Below are positions 47,141-58,458 of a stretch of 64,000 nt of DNA, in pieces (the stretch's first letter is position 1; every line of letters begins with the position of its first letter). The notes under the pieces are model-generated. The model was not told the DNA's origin. It saw nothing but the letters and a program-made list of their open reading frames with translations, and made no database searches. The stretch spans positions 77,751-141,750 of the forward strand of contig NZ_ATZE01000014.1 in assembly GCF_000428045.1 (NCBI RefSeq), given 5' to 3'. Position numbers and translations under genes: made by a program. The stretch comes from Sedimenticola selenatireducens DSM 17993. Lineage in GTDB: Bacteria > Pseudomonadota > Gammaproteobacteria > Chromatiales > Chromatiaceae.

Positions 47141-47986
47141 TCAGCTCGTTACATGTCTTAATGGAGAGGGCAGCATCTGATCATTGGTCATCTGTCGCAA
47201 AACCAGGTTGATTTCATTCAGCCCGAAAAAATGTTGCTCCTCGGTCATTCCAAACAGAAGAATCTGGCTGCAAATCAGATTGATTAACCGCGGAATACCG
47301 TGACTGTAGTTAAAGATGATTGGGTAAATTTCATCGGCCAGTTGGGGGTCATTATTCCATCCAACTTGTTTTAATCTGTGCCGGATATATTCACCCGTGC
47401 TGCTTTCGTCGAGTGGCTCAAGACAAATAACCGCATTTACCTGAGCATAGAGCTGTTTCAGTTTTTCCGTCAGCAACAATTCATGCAGTCCATCCCGGCC
47501 AATGAGAAAAATCTGCAAAAGGGGTTCAGATTTCCATCTCAACCTCATGAGAAGTTCAATCTTGCGTAGCGATTCAGTCTCCAGATTCTGTGCTTCATCG
47601 ATAATCAGCAGGGGGCGTCGCCCAAAGTTACGCATTCCCGAAAGCTGTGTTTCCAATTCACTAATGACCTCTGCTTCATCATTAGTCAGTTGGCTAATAC
47701 CGAAACCGAAGGCGATCATTCTGATCAAGTCGGTAGCTTGGAGCTGCGTAGAAACCAGATCAGCGGTGACAACGGGTTCATTTTTAATGGAGTGAATGAA
47801 ATCTCTTAATAAGGCCGTTTTTCCTGTTCCCGATCTGCCTGTGACCAGTACAATTCCCTCACCGCGACGCAATGCATAGAGCATATAGGTCTTCGCATGG
47901 CTGTAGCTGGCGTGTTTGTAACAGGGTTTCGTATTTGGACTCAGTCGAAAGGGGTCTTCTTTCAGATGATAGAATTGTTCGTACAT
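47141..47986 (-). CDS. ExeA/GspA-like AAA ATPase (short paralogue)
   Basis: About 281 residues, an AAA domain only. It starts MYEQFYHLKEDPFRLSPN, has Walker A TGRSGTGKT and Walker B LLIIDEAQNLE, and ends after the lid helices. I start at 47986 because this matches the start of its larger paralogue at 48629. Such ATPases accompany exosortase/exopolysaccharide loci and type II secretion (GspA/ExeA). It lacks the membrane and peptidoglycan-binding parts of GspA. Divergent from its paralogue across 640 bases. Confidence 0.88.
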   Translation of the reverse strand: MYEQFYHLKEDPFRLSPNTKPCYKHASYSHAKTYMLYALRRGEGIVLVTGRSGTGKTALLRDFIHSIKNEPVVTADLVSTQLQATDLIRMIAFGFGISQLTNDEAEVISELETQLSGMRNFGRRPLLIIDEAQNLETESLRKIELLMRLRWKSEPLLQIFLIGRDGLHELLLTEKLKQLYAQVNAVICLEPLDESSTGEYIRHRLKQVGWNNDPQLADEIYPIIFNYSHGIPRLINLICSQILLFGMTEEQHFFGLNEINLVLRQMTNDQMLPSPLRHVTS

Positions 47987-48628
47987 AGTTATATTTATGG
48001 CAGTCACTGCCATCCTTGTTTTTGATACCGGAAGCCTGTTCCCGCCACCGGATATCTTGGTTAATCTTCCCTGGGATATTCTTGTCTCACCCCGAACCGA
48101 TGTTTTCAGCTACAGAACGATCACTGCCTGATTATTACATGGATATTCCCAGTATGCAGGCTTTCATTGAGGGACTCTTCTACTTTATAGTTCAGTTATT
48201 CGTGCTTTGTGATTTACTGGAGTTACTGGCGGCAATTAACCCATCGGATTAGCTCGCTGCACCTGGAACCCAATTCCTTTTCTTATTGGTGTTGGCCCCA
48301 TTATCGAACCGGGGGATCTCCGGAAGTTATCTGAATGGGCAGGATTGATATGATAAATGTCATGCTAATGTACTAATGTATATATAATCTGTAACATGCT
48401 GATTATATGAATTAGATTTATTTTTTTCGGACCTGAATATAGTTCATGTCCCATCGAATATTGGGAGAATAGATCCCGCAGAGATGGCTGGTTAAAGAGA
48501 GGCGGTATTACCCGATATGGTTGGGAGTTGGCAATTATAGCAATGGTCAAGATAGGAATATGACAATTCACCACCTAAGTGGTGTACTAATCCGATTCTT
48601 GCGCCTGACAAAGGATTGACTGTGTCTT
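47987..48628. other. Long AT-rich divergent region between the two ExeA-like genes
   Basis: No supported gene in about 640 bases. Two open frames of ~70-78 codons lack conserved sequence. A small hairpin CACCAC-CTAA-GTGGTG lies near 48570-48585, and a weak sigma-54-like GG-N10-GC (48519-48532, TGG...TGGCA) lies about 100 bases before the plus-strand gene. Confidence 0.45.
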
Positions 48629-51250
48629 ATGTATGAATCTTTTTATAATCTGAAAGTCGAGCCATTTCGACTGAGTCCCGATCATCGGTTCTGTTTCAGC
48701 CATAAGAGCTATGCCAAGGCCAAGGCATATATGCAGTATGCCATTCACAGGGCCGAAGGCTTTGTAATGGTTACCGGAAAGCCGGGGACTGGTAAAACCA
48801 CCTTGGTCAACGATCTTGTTGATGGTCTATCCCAATCCCGGATAGTAGTTGCGACAATTGTCAGCACGCAGCTGGAAGCTGATGATCTGTTGCGGCTTGT
48901 GGCCTGTAACTTCGGGCTTGATATCGATGCCCCAAATAAGGCCGTGGTGCTTCAAGGTCTTTCCGTGCGACTGCGACGCTATCACGAAGAAGGAACCAGG
49001 GCACTGCTGATTATCGATGAAGCACAAGATCTCTCCGCATCCGCGCTGGAAGAGTTAAGACTGCTCACCAATCTCCAGCTCAATAATCAACCCTTGCTGC
49101 AGATTTTTCTTGTCGGTCAGGAGAATCTGCGTGAACTGGTGCAAAAACCGAGTATGGAGCAGGTTCATCAGCGCCTGGTGGCGGCCTGTCATCTCGAGGC
49201 GTTGAGTGAGCAGGACACAAAAGCCTATATCAGGCATCGCCTGGATCGAGTAGGCTGGAAGAATGACCCGACAATCGATGAGGGTGTATATCCGGTTGTA
49301 TTTCAGTTTAGCAAAGGGGTACCAAGAAGAATTAATCTTATATGCAGTCGTTTTTTACTCCACGGATGTGTGGAGGAAAAGCATCGTATTCGCGCGTCTG
49401 ATGTAAGAACCGTAGTCGGTGAACTACAGCATGAGCAACTGGCACCAATTGGTTTCAAGGCCGACTTGCCACCCTTGCTGGATGATGAGGAGTTTGAGTC
49501 TGACTTAGAAACCGCAGCAGAGGCGAATGATAACGAGACCTCACGATCCACTAAAGAACCGTCTGTTCCTGAGGCCGGGGTAGCGGAACAGCCGCCCACG
49601 AACGACAATCCAGCAGCTACCCCGTCGATTTCACCAGCACCGGTCAATCCGGGGGGTAACCAAATTGCCGATCTGTGCTCGCTTGAAGAGCAGGTAAGGC
49701 GGGAAGAGAGCCACTCCTCTTATCAGTCCGATAATTCCCAACAGGATGTTATACAAGAGAACTATTTCTCGCTATCGGAAGCAGTGGATTTACCCTCGGA
49801 ACCGATACCAATCCATAAGCCGGCAGAAACGCCGTTGGCAGAACACGTCTATGGTAACAGGTTCGCTAACGCACAGAGACGAGACGAAACTGGTGGTGCA
49901 AGGACTCATTATTACAATGAATATCAGGTGAGTGCCAATCCACACGGCATCGTCACCAGAAAATGGAGCATGCTGTCCACTGCGCTGATATTTTTGCTCA
50001 TCGCGGCGGCGGTATTGATAGCGCTTTACGTCATCAGTCCACGACTGCTTCAGGACGGTATAGTGGATCTTGAACGACAAATTGATTCCAACATAAGCAG
50101 CGTGAGTAAAGATCCAACAACCAGTAAACCTGACCCGTTGCCAGTCAAGGACGAACTTAATAAAAACGAACAGGATAGTGGCGTAGCTGACCTGGAAAAC
50201 CAGAGTCAGGCGGTACAAAACACAAATATCTCACCCGATACCGATCTGCAATCGAATGACAGTTCTCCTTTCAGGGAGGAGAAGAGTGGAGAGTTATCGA
50301 CTGACCAGTTGATCGATGCTCAAAAAAAAACAGTACCGGAAATTGAATTAAGCAATATTTCTGCTTTACCTGATACAACGGAAACCGGTGGAGAAACTGG
50401 CGATTCAGTCTCACCACCCCAAGCCTCCGCTCATGACGACGACTTGCTACACTGGTGGCGATCGGCCCATCTGGAGGCAGTCAGACCGCCATACCAGCCC
50501 TCCACGCAGGACGATTTGCAACCGCCTAGTTCAATAGTCCAGGAACTAACGGACTCTGATACGATTGCACTGGCCTCGCAACGGTATCCCATCATACAAG
50601 GCAAAAAACAGAATCCGGAAGCGAAAGATAGTGACGCTATTTTCACTCCAGTGATAGCGGGTTCGCGGCCTGCGGAAACAGTCCTGCCTCCCCCTCTTGA
50701 CCCACCTGTCGGCTCACAATCAATAGAACCGGTTGCCAGTCCGCTTCCCACAAACAGCGGGATCAAGGAAGATATTGCTGCCATATCTGAACCCCGGCGA
50801 AATAGTGGAGATACCTCACACAATTCCAAGTCGCTAAATACGCCTATGGATGGCAAGGAGGCAGATAAGTCGCCGCATACTGGTGAAGAGGATACCCTGC
50901 TCAGACTGCGGAAGAAAATTCTTTTTGGTAGCGACAGCGCGGTAATTTCTGATGAGTATCTAAGCTTGCTATCCGAAACGGTTGACTGGTTAAAGAGTCA
51001 TGCGGGCCGCACCGTCCAAATTATCGGCTATGCGGATAGTAAGGGTGAGGTCGAGTACAATCAGGAACTTTCCCTGAAGCGGGCTAAAGCGGTTGCGGCC
51101 TATCTTGAAAATAACAATATTGCCAACAATCGTATTCATATTGAAGGACGTGGGGTTTACCCGGCAACCAACAATCTGTCCAATGATGGCGCAAATGCGC
51201 GACAACTACAGCGATTTGTTGAAATTGTCAGCAGCCCAACGGGTGATTGA
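48629..51250 (+). CDS. ExeA-like AAA ATPase - transmembrane - OmpA domain fusion protein
   Basis: An 873-residue protein. Residues 1-275 are an ExeA/GspA-like ATPase with Walker A GKPGTGKT (50-57) and Walker B LLIIDEAQDL (126-135). Residues 280-445 are an acidic, Pro/Ser/Asp-rich disordered linker. A membrane helix lies at about 448-470 (LSTALIFLLIAAAVLIALYV). A second disordered periplasmic region (475-755) leads to a C-terminal OmpA-like domain with GYADSKGEVEYNQELSLKRAKAV, which has the Asp and Arg that bind diaminopimelate. The ATPase should be cytoplasmic and the OmpA domain would hold peptidoglycan. GspA proteins use a different peptidoglycan-binding domain, so this is a domain swap. 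Confidence 0.88.
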   Translation: MYESFYNLKVEPFRLSPDHRFCFSHKSYAKAKAYMQYAIHRAEGFVMVTGKPGTGKTTLVNDLVDGLSQSRIVVATIVSTQLEADDLLRLVACNFGLDIDAPNKAVVLQGLSVRLRRYHEEGTRALLIIDEAQDLSASALEELRLLTNLQLNNQPLLQIFLVGQENLRELVQKPSMEQVHQRLVAACHLEALSEQDTKAYIRHRLDRVGWKNDPTIDEGVYPVVFQFSKGVPRRINLICSRFLLHGCVEEKHRIRASDVRTVVGELQHEQLAPIGFKADLPPLLDDEEFESDLETAAEANDNETSRSTKEPSVPEAGVAEQPPTNDNPAATPSISPAPVNPGGNQIADLCSLEEQVRREESHSSYQSDNSQQDVIQENYFSLSEAVDLPSEPIPIHKPAETPLAEHVYGNRFANAQRRDETGGARTHYYNEYQVSANPHGIVTRKWSMLSTALIFLLIAAAVLIALYVISPRLLQDGIVDLERQIDSNISSVSKDPTTSKPDPLPVKDELNKNEQDSGVADLENQSQAVQNTNISPDTDLQSNDSSPFREEKSGELSTDQLIDAQKKTVPEIELSNISALPDTTETGGETGDSVSPPQASAHDDDLLHWWRSAHLEAVRPPYQPSTQDDLQPPSSIVQELTDSDTIALASQRYPIIQGKKQNPEAKDSDAIFTPVIAGSRPAETVLPPPLDPPVGSQSIEPVASPLPTNSGIKEDIAAISEPRRNSGDTSHNSKSLNTPMDGKEADKSPHTGEEDTLLRLRKKILFGSDSAVISDEYLSLLSETVDWLKSHAGRTVQIIGYADSKGEVEYNQELSLKRAKAVAAYLENNNIANNRIHIEGRGVYPATNNLSNDGANARQLQRFVEIVSSPTGD

Positions 51251-51328
51251 CCGATCACCCATGTATAGTTTGCCGCGTTTCTCTCCCATTGTTATATATA
51301 CGAAGACAGGGCATCCGAGTGATATGGC

Positions 51329-53575
51329 ATGAATGATACGCCAGTAACAGTTTTGCCGAAGTTTCACTATCTGGTCGAGAATTATCAAACAGAGGTGAAT
51401 GATTTCCTCAAAGAGCGGTTTGACCGAATGTTTTTTGAAGTTGAGCCGGTCATGATCGACTTTGCCAGTAAAGCTGAAACTGATAACGCGCAGATCCTGT
51501 TTTTCGACTCCATCAGCCATATACAGGATCTGAGTGATCAGGTTACACAGGCCTATTTTGACACTCTTAAAACAGGCTTTTCCGCATTCCGTCGCGGACA
51601 GTCTATCCACTATCCAAAGCCGATTATCGAGGCGAACAACACTGAACAGATCGACATCGTAGAAAATAGTGACCTTGAGATACACATCGCCATTCAGTCG
51701 ATGATCACCCGGTCGAGAAATAAAAACCATCAGGTGCTTTATCAAATCGGCCAGCGGCTGGCGGTTATGCAACAGGGCAGGAAACTTCGAGACCCGGATA
51801 TACCGGCCTGTCCTGATCATATTGCCACAACTTTCCAGGCGGTCTCCTGCAGGTTTGAACTTGAGCAGAAACTGCTACTGATACTCTATGTTTTGTTTGA
51901 AAAGAATGTCCTGAATGATATTGGTACCTTGTATGCCGAAATAAACAAGATTCTTTCCGACGCCGGTATCTATCCTCATCTTGCACCCGTGGTTTCATTA
52001 AATAAAAGCAAGGCACAGAACAGTGAAGAACGTGTGCCGGCAGAAAACGAATCAAGCAGTCAGCCGGAAGCGGCAAAGAACACGTCACGGGGCAGGACCG
52101 AGCCGTTAACCAATGAGGATTTTTCTATTGGCGAAGCGGTGTTCAATTCCATCCTTTCACTGTTGACGGAACGACGCCGAACCGACCCCCGTTTCAAGGA
52201 TCATCCGGAATATCGTCCGGATGGCAACCTGGAACAGCTGAGAAGCAAACCTGACCTGGTGACGGCGATCAATCAACTCGACATGCCAAAACATTTTGAC
52301 ATGGGGGTTTATGAATCCGAAACAGCAGCCACACTCACACCTGCCGATAGAAGTGCGGCTACTATTGAATACCTGCAAAAAAGGATCACCAGCGAAAGAG
52401 AAGATATTTATAGGGAACTGGATACAAATACCATTCCTACTGCTGACCTGGATACGATAGAACTGGTCGGCATGCTGTTTGAGCATATTCTCGATGATCA
52501 GGATCTTGCCAGTCTTACAAAAACCCTGATATGTCACCTGCATACGCCTTATCTGAAAGTGGCAATAATCGACCGTGATTTTCTGACCAATCCTGAGCAT
52601 ATCGCCAGAAAACTGCTGAATTTGGTGGTGAATGCCGGGCGCCGCTGGGTCGATGAAAACAATGTTGAGGCGGGTATCTATCACAGGATGAGCGACATGA
52701 TTCAGATCATCATGCGCGACTTCAAGGATGACATTTCACTCTTCAGCCGTGCCTATGATGAATTCCTCGATCACCTGCAGGCACTGGAACATAAAACAAA
52801 AATACTTGAGGAGAGAACCAAGGAGGCCACCAGGGGGAAGGATAGACTGGAGTACGCACGGCTACGTGCCGATGAAGTTATGCACCAGCATTGCGCCGGA
52901 GTGCGCTTCCATCCGGTACTCTGGCAGTTCCTTTCCGTTGTCTGGGAAAACTATATGACTCTGCTGCTGTTAAGAGATGAACAGGCAGAAAAGCATAAGG
53001 AGTGGCGGACAGTCCTGATGGTGATCAATAGCGTCATCAAGATCAACAACGGCTACACAGACCCCCAAACAAGGGAATGGCTGAAGCACACCTGGCCACG
53101 ACTAAAGAACAGCATCGAGTCAGGGCTTGATTTTCTTGGTAATACCAATCCATCGGAGTATGTTGCTTTACAGCAGGCAGTTCATGAATTACAGCGATCC
53201 ACTCAACCGGAACCGGTAGAAAAAGTTGTCGTTCAGCCTGAGGCTGAACTGCGCACCAATAGAGAAGCGGTCAAGGGTATGCGATCAGAAAAAATGCGCA
53301 AACTCCTGGCAAAGGCACAACAAACAGATATCGGTAGCTGGTTTGAGTTTGATGAACCTGATGGCAAGTTACAGCGTGTCAAATTGTCATGGTATAGCCC
53401 GGTGACAAATAATCATATGTTTATAGACCGCTTTGGCTACAAAGCTTTTATTCTGCCCACGGAAGTCCTGGTTTCGAGGCTGGCCAATGAGACAGCGCGC
53501 ATTATTGAGCCAAACCGGTTCCCGTTCGTGGATCAGGCCCTGAAGAAGATCTACGGTCTGTTGCGAACCGGATAG
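51329..53575 (+). CDS. DUF1631 family protein
   Basis: A 748-residue protein matching the DUF1631 family over its length: the start region (FLKERFDRMFFEVEPVMIDF), the central helical area with VELVG-like and DLDTIELVGMLFEHIL segments, and the C-terminal beta-rich part (DIGSWFEFDEPDGKLQRVKLSW followed by MFIDRFGYKAFIL) that recalls PilZ-type domains. Such proteins are sometimes mislabelled as thymidine phosphorylase. The function is unknown; a c-di-GMP-related role is a guess from the PilZ-like tail and the exopolysaccharide neighbourhood. Cytoplasmic, no membrane segment. Confidence 0.8.
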   Translation: MNDTPVTVLPKFHYLVENYQTEVNDFLKERFDRMFFEVEPVMIDFASKAETDNAQILFFDSISHIQDLSDQVTQAYFDTLKTGFSAFRRGQSIHYPKPIIEANNTEQIDIVENSDLEIHIAIQSMITRSRNKNHQVLYQIGQRLAVMQQGRKLRDPDIPACPDHIATTFQAVSCRFELEQKLLLILYVLFEKNVLNDIGTLYAEINKILSDAGIYPHLAPVVSLNKSKAQNSEERVPAENESSSQPEAAKNTSRGRTEPLTNEDFSIGEAVFNSILSLLTERRRTDPRFKDHPEYRPDGNLEQLRSKPDLVTAINQLDMPKHFDMGVYESETAATLTPADRSAATIEYLQKRITSEREDIYRELDTNTIPTADLDTIELVGMLFEHILDDQDLASLTKTLICHLHTPYLKVAIIDRDFLTNPEHIARKLLNLVVNAGRRWVDENNVEAGIYHRMSDMIQIIMRDFKDDISLFSRAYDEFLDHLQALEHKTKILEERTKEATRGKDRLEYARLRADEVMHQHCAGVRFHPVLWQFLSVVWENYMTLLLLRDEQAEKHKEWRTVLMVINSVIKINNGYTDPQTREWLKHTWPRLKNSIESGLDFLGNTNPSEYVALQQAVHELQRSTQPEPVEKVVVQPEAELRTNREAVKGMRSEKMRKLLAKAQQTDIGSWFEFDEPDGKLQRVKLSWYSPVTNNHMFIDRFGYKAFILPTEVLVSRLANETARIIEPNRFPFVDQALKKIYGLLRTG

Positions 53576-53627
53576 TTCATTGCCGATACAGAATACGGCT
53601 GAAAGCATTTCGACAGTTCTGCGATAA

Positions 53628-55790
<2,163 letters not shown>

Positions 55791-55798
55791 GCGAGGCA

Positions 55799-56491
55799 TC
55801 ACGCCTCGAAAGATTTCAGGGCATCAATATCCAGTATGGTAATGGCACCATACTTTACATCGACGATCTTTTCAGACTGCAGTACATGCAGGGCCTGGTT
55901 GACCCGTTGGCGGGAGATACCCGAGAGATTCCCCAACTCTTCTTGAGATACCTCCAGCTTGTAATGCATGCCGGGATAGAGGTTGAGATTAAACATGGAG
56001 GCCAGTGCACGGGCGACCCGCGCTTCCGGCGACAGGAAACGGTCATACTCCATATAGCCAATGAACTGGCCGAGACGTTCATTGAAATGGGTCAGCAGGA
56101 AGCGGTTAAAGCTGATGTTCTGTTCCAGCAGGGTGAAAAACGTCTCTGCAGGCATGAAGCCTATACGGGATTTCCGCAGTGCAACAATATCGTATCGCCT
56201 GGGCTCACGCTTCAGCAGAGAGCCCTCCCCAACCCAGCTGCCGGAAGGGATTCCGGTGATGAATGAGATCTGTTTGCCGGTGTGGGATTCACAGGAAATT
56301 TTTGCCAGGCCGTCGATAATACCGACCCACTCTTCAGTGGGGGAACCTTTCCGGCAGATAATGTCACCCGCGTTGAAGTGCCGCTCGTACAGCGTGTCCC
56401 TGACCAGCTGTTGCTGGGCCGGTGACAGGTCCTCCATCCAGGGGTTTTTAACCAGAAACTGTTCGAGAGTTTCCATAGCTCCAAATGTCAT
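55799..56491 (-). CDS. Crp/Fnr family transcriptional regulator
   Basis: A 230-residue regulator: a cyclic-nucleotide-binding-like beta barrel (about 20-130), a dimer helix, and a C-terminal winged helix with recognition segment LGNLSGISRQRVNQALHVLQ. It lacks the N-terminal cysteine cluster of FNR, so an oxygen-sensing iron-sulfur role is unlikely; the ligand is unknown. A start at the internal ATG 56476 (METLEQF) is also plausible. Convergent with the FadH-like gene, divergent from the 127-residue unknown gene. Confidence 0.87.
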   Translation of the reverse strand: MTFGAMETLEQFLVKNPWMEDLSPAQQQLVRDTLYERHFNAGDIICRKGSPTEEWVGIIDGLAKISCESHTGKQISFITGIPSGSWVGEGSLLKREPRRYDIVALRKSRIGFMPAETFFTLLEQNISFNRFLLTHFNERLGQFIGYMEYDRFLSPEARVARALASMFNLNLYPGMHYKLEVSQEELGNLSGISRQRVNQALHVLQSEKIVDVKYGAITILDIDALKSFEA

Positions 56492-56696
56492 CTGAATGAC
56501 AGAAAATAGAGAAATGAGTTGCTATGATAGCAGATCATAAGGGATTGAAATATCCAAGCTGAAATTGTGCTTGAAACAAGTATTGCATAATAAAAACAAT
56601 GAGATAAAAGCTACCGGCCCACCTTGTCTGAAAGTTGTTGTATGTGGATGTTGAAGCGGGCCGTGATCAAAGGCGAATACTACGGAGCATTGTGAC

Positions 56697-57080
56697 ATGT
56701 CTGCACATATGAGTTTTTCAGTCGTCAACGAGACCTCTTCATTTATCTCCCCACTCCCCGTTGCACAGAACGATGCGTCCAGCCAGGTGGACGATGCAGT
56801 GATCCAGATACCCGATGCTTGCTGGGAACCGGTTGACTTCCTCGACGGCAATGAGAACGGCATACCCAGCCAACTGTTGGCAACCCTTTACGTCAATTCC
56901 TGTCCCATGCATTTTGAGGCTTACCTGGTGGATGAACAGGGTGATATCTGTGATGCCCGGCATCAGCAGGCGATCAACCTGGTCAAGGCGGCACTACGGG
57001 ATGATGAACCCTGGAAGAGCTTCAGCTATGGCGGTCATGACTATGTGATGATCGCTATCCCGTTTGGCATAAGTCGCTGA
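56697..57080 (+). CDS. Hypothetical protein (127 aa)
   Basis: I do not recognise this protein. It has no signal peptide or membrane segment. The first 40 residues are Ser/Thr/Val-rich, and the rest looks like a compact alpha/beta domain with conserved-looking segments PSQLLATLYVNSCPMHFEA and DYVMIAIPFG. It has an ATG start and a hairpin shortly after the stop, so it appears to be a single-gene unit. The 5' end faces the Crp/Fnr gene, which might control it. Confidence 0.6.
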   Translation: MSAHMSFSVVNETSSFISPLPVAQNDASSQVDDAVIQIPDACWEPVDFLDGNENGIPSQLLATLYVNSCPMHFEAYLVDEQGDICDARHQQAINLVKAALRDDEPWKSFSYGGHDYVMIAIPFGISR

Positions 57081-57097
57081 AGGGCACCCCGGGAGTA

Positions 57098-57127
57098 GGG
57101 CGGAGTCAAGGTTCTTTGACTCCGTCC
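57098..57127 (+). terminator. Hairpin after the 127-residue gene
   Basis: CGGAGTCAA-GGTTCT-TTGACTCCG forms a 9-base-pair stem, extended to 12 with one G-T pair, 18 bases after the stop. No T tract, so possibly a weak terminator or mRNA end. Confidence 0.5.
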
Positions 57128-57135
57128 TCTTACGA

Positions 57136-57294
57136 TCAATCATCCCGGTTTTCGATCACCCCGACAAAACACTACATAAAGCGATTGGCCTGGTAGACAT
57201 CCAGAGCCCGGTGGTCAATGGTCAGGGTGACATAGGCCATGGGGCGGATCTGTATTGAATCTCCACCTTTGATTGTCCCTGACAATGCCCCTCT
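57136..57294 (-). pseudogene. Remnant of a dihydrolipoamide acyltransferase (E2) C-terminus
   Basis: On the minus strand, conceptual translation gives GGDSIQIRPMAYVTLTIDHR followed by ALDVYQANRFM, a TAG stop, and then CFVGVIENRDD and a TGA. This resembles the end of the 2-oxoacid dehydrogenase acyltransferase catalytic domain, with its active-site DHR and a glycine of the DG pair changed to valine. The frame is interrupted upstream by TAA (57295-57297), and no start or lipoyl domain is present. It looks like a decayed gene fragment. The remaining gap to the HDOD gene holds no other recognisable feature. Confidence 0.45.
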
Positions 57295-57478
57295 TTATGA
57301 GATAAATCATCGACTTCTTTTGTGTCGCTGCCGTGGTTCGGGGTTTGTTGCTCAAGTGAGGGTTGATTCAAAAAACTGTGTTTATACTGTGGCTGCTTGT
57401 ATGCTTATTACGTAATAAACTGAATAGTCGCACATCATTCAGTGGAATCTGATATCTCAGTCGTCGAGGGAGGGCGAT

Positions 57479-58456
57479 ATGATCTGCATAAACTGCGGCA
57501 GAACCCATCGGTACATCAGTTCTTCCATTGATCAGGGCATGCACTGGCTGCGTCAGGATGAATCCACCCGGCTGGGCATCTGTTCTTTCTGTCCGGACTC
57601 TGTTGCCGCCTGGGATCAGGGTGCCCGGGATGTCCGTGACCTGGCCGCTGCGAAGCTAAAGACCGAACGTGAGACTGATCTGCCCGGTTGGTTGATCAAG
57701 CATGCAAAATTGCCGTCCCTGCCACATGTGTTGATAGAAATCTATAAAGAGCTCGAATCAGAAACCGCCGGTATCGAGCGCATGATACAACTGCTTGAGA
57801 CCGATCCCGGTTTGACGGCGCGAACACTCCAGATTGGAAACTCCGCTTATTACGGGGCGGCAAAGCAGATTACCCGGGTGGAAGATGCTATTCTGCGCGT
57901 CGGCCCATTCGACCTCTGGGCCTTGCTGATCTCCACCGAAGTCAAGAGCCTGTTTTTTGGTATTCGGCCAGATCTGATGGATATGAACAGCTTCTGGCAG
58001 CACTCCCTGTTCACCGCTTGCGCCTGCCGAGTATTTGCTGAACAGCAGCGTCAGGATTCGGCGGGGGAGATGTTTGTTGCCGGATTGATTCACGATGTCG
58101 GCAAACTGTTGTTTCTGCAGATGATGCCGATTGAGTATGCGGATGTGGTTACTCGTTATGTTGGTGGTGATGAAGGTGCCGAACTGGAAATCGAGCTGTT
58201 GGGCATAGATCATGGGCAATTGGGTGCGAGGCTTTTTGAAAATTGGCAATTGCCGAAGATACTCATTGAACTGACCGCCGGTCACCACACGAAATCCTCA
58301 CCATCGGAACAGGTGACGTTGTTGCGCCGGGCCGATAAGCTGGCGCATGAATACCTCGATCATAAACCAACCAATGCCGAGTCACAGGCACATACGGAAC
58401 CGGCCATTCAGCCGATAGCCGCACTATTTCAACAGCTCACGGAGCTGGTACTTTGA
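57479..58456 (+). CDS. HDOD-domain protein with N-terminal zinc-ribbon-like cysteines
   Basis: A 325-residue protein. Two CxxC pairs at C3/C6 and C35/C38 suggest a small zinc-binding module. The HDOD domain (about 75-270) has [17 protein letters not shown], the helix with [22 protein letters not shown], and an HD-like [13 protein letters not shown] proteins act in signalling, often together with c-di-GMP or chemotaxis pathways, and usually lack phosphodiesterase activity, although here the His-Asp pair is retained. Its stop lies two bases before the next ATG, so the two genes are co-translated. Confidence 0.87.
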   Translation: MICINCGRTHRYISSSIDQGMHWLRQDESTRLGICSFCPDSVAAWDQGARDVRDLAAAKLKTERETDLPGWLIKHAKLPSLPHVLIEIYKELESETAGIERMIQLLETDPGLTARTLQIGNSAYYGAAKQITRVEDAILRVGPFDLWALLISTEVKSLFFGIRPDLMDMNSFWQHSLFTACACRVFAEQQRQDSAGEMFVAGLIHDVGKLLFLQMMPIEYADVVTRYVGGDEGAELEIELLGIDHGQLGARLFENWQLPKILIELTAGHHTKSSPSEQVTLLRRADKLAHEYLDHKPTNAESQAHTEPAIQPIAALFQQLTELVL

Positions 58457-58458
58457 TC

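Noticed and set aside
48016-48252. Plus-strand frame of 78 codons between the ExeA-like genes
   Set aside because: It has no ribosome site and no recognisable domain; it lies in the divergent leader region.
48365-48574. Minus-strand frame of 69 codons in the same region
   Set aside because: AT-rich sequence with no start signal; likely chance.
56522-56863. Minus-strand frame upstream of the Crp/Fnr gene
   Set aside because: It overlaps antisense the 127-residue gene, which has better start and composition.
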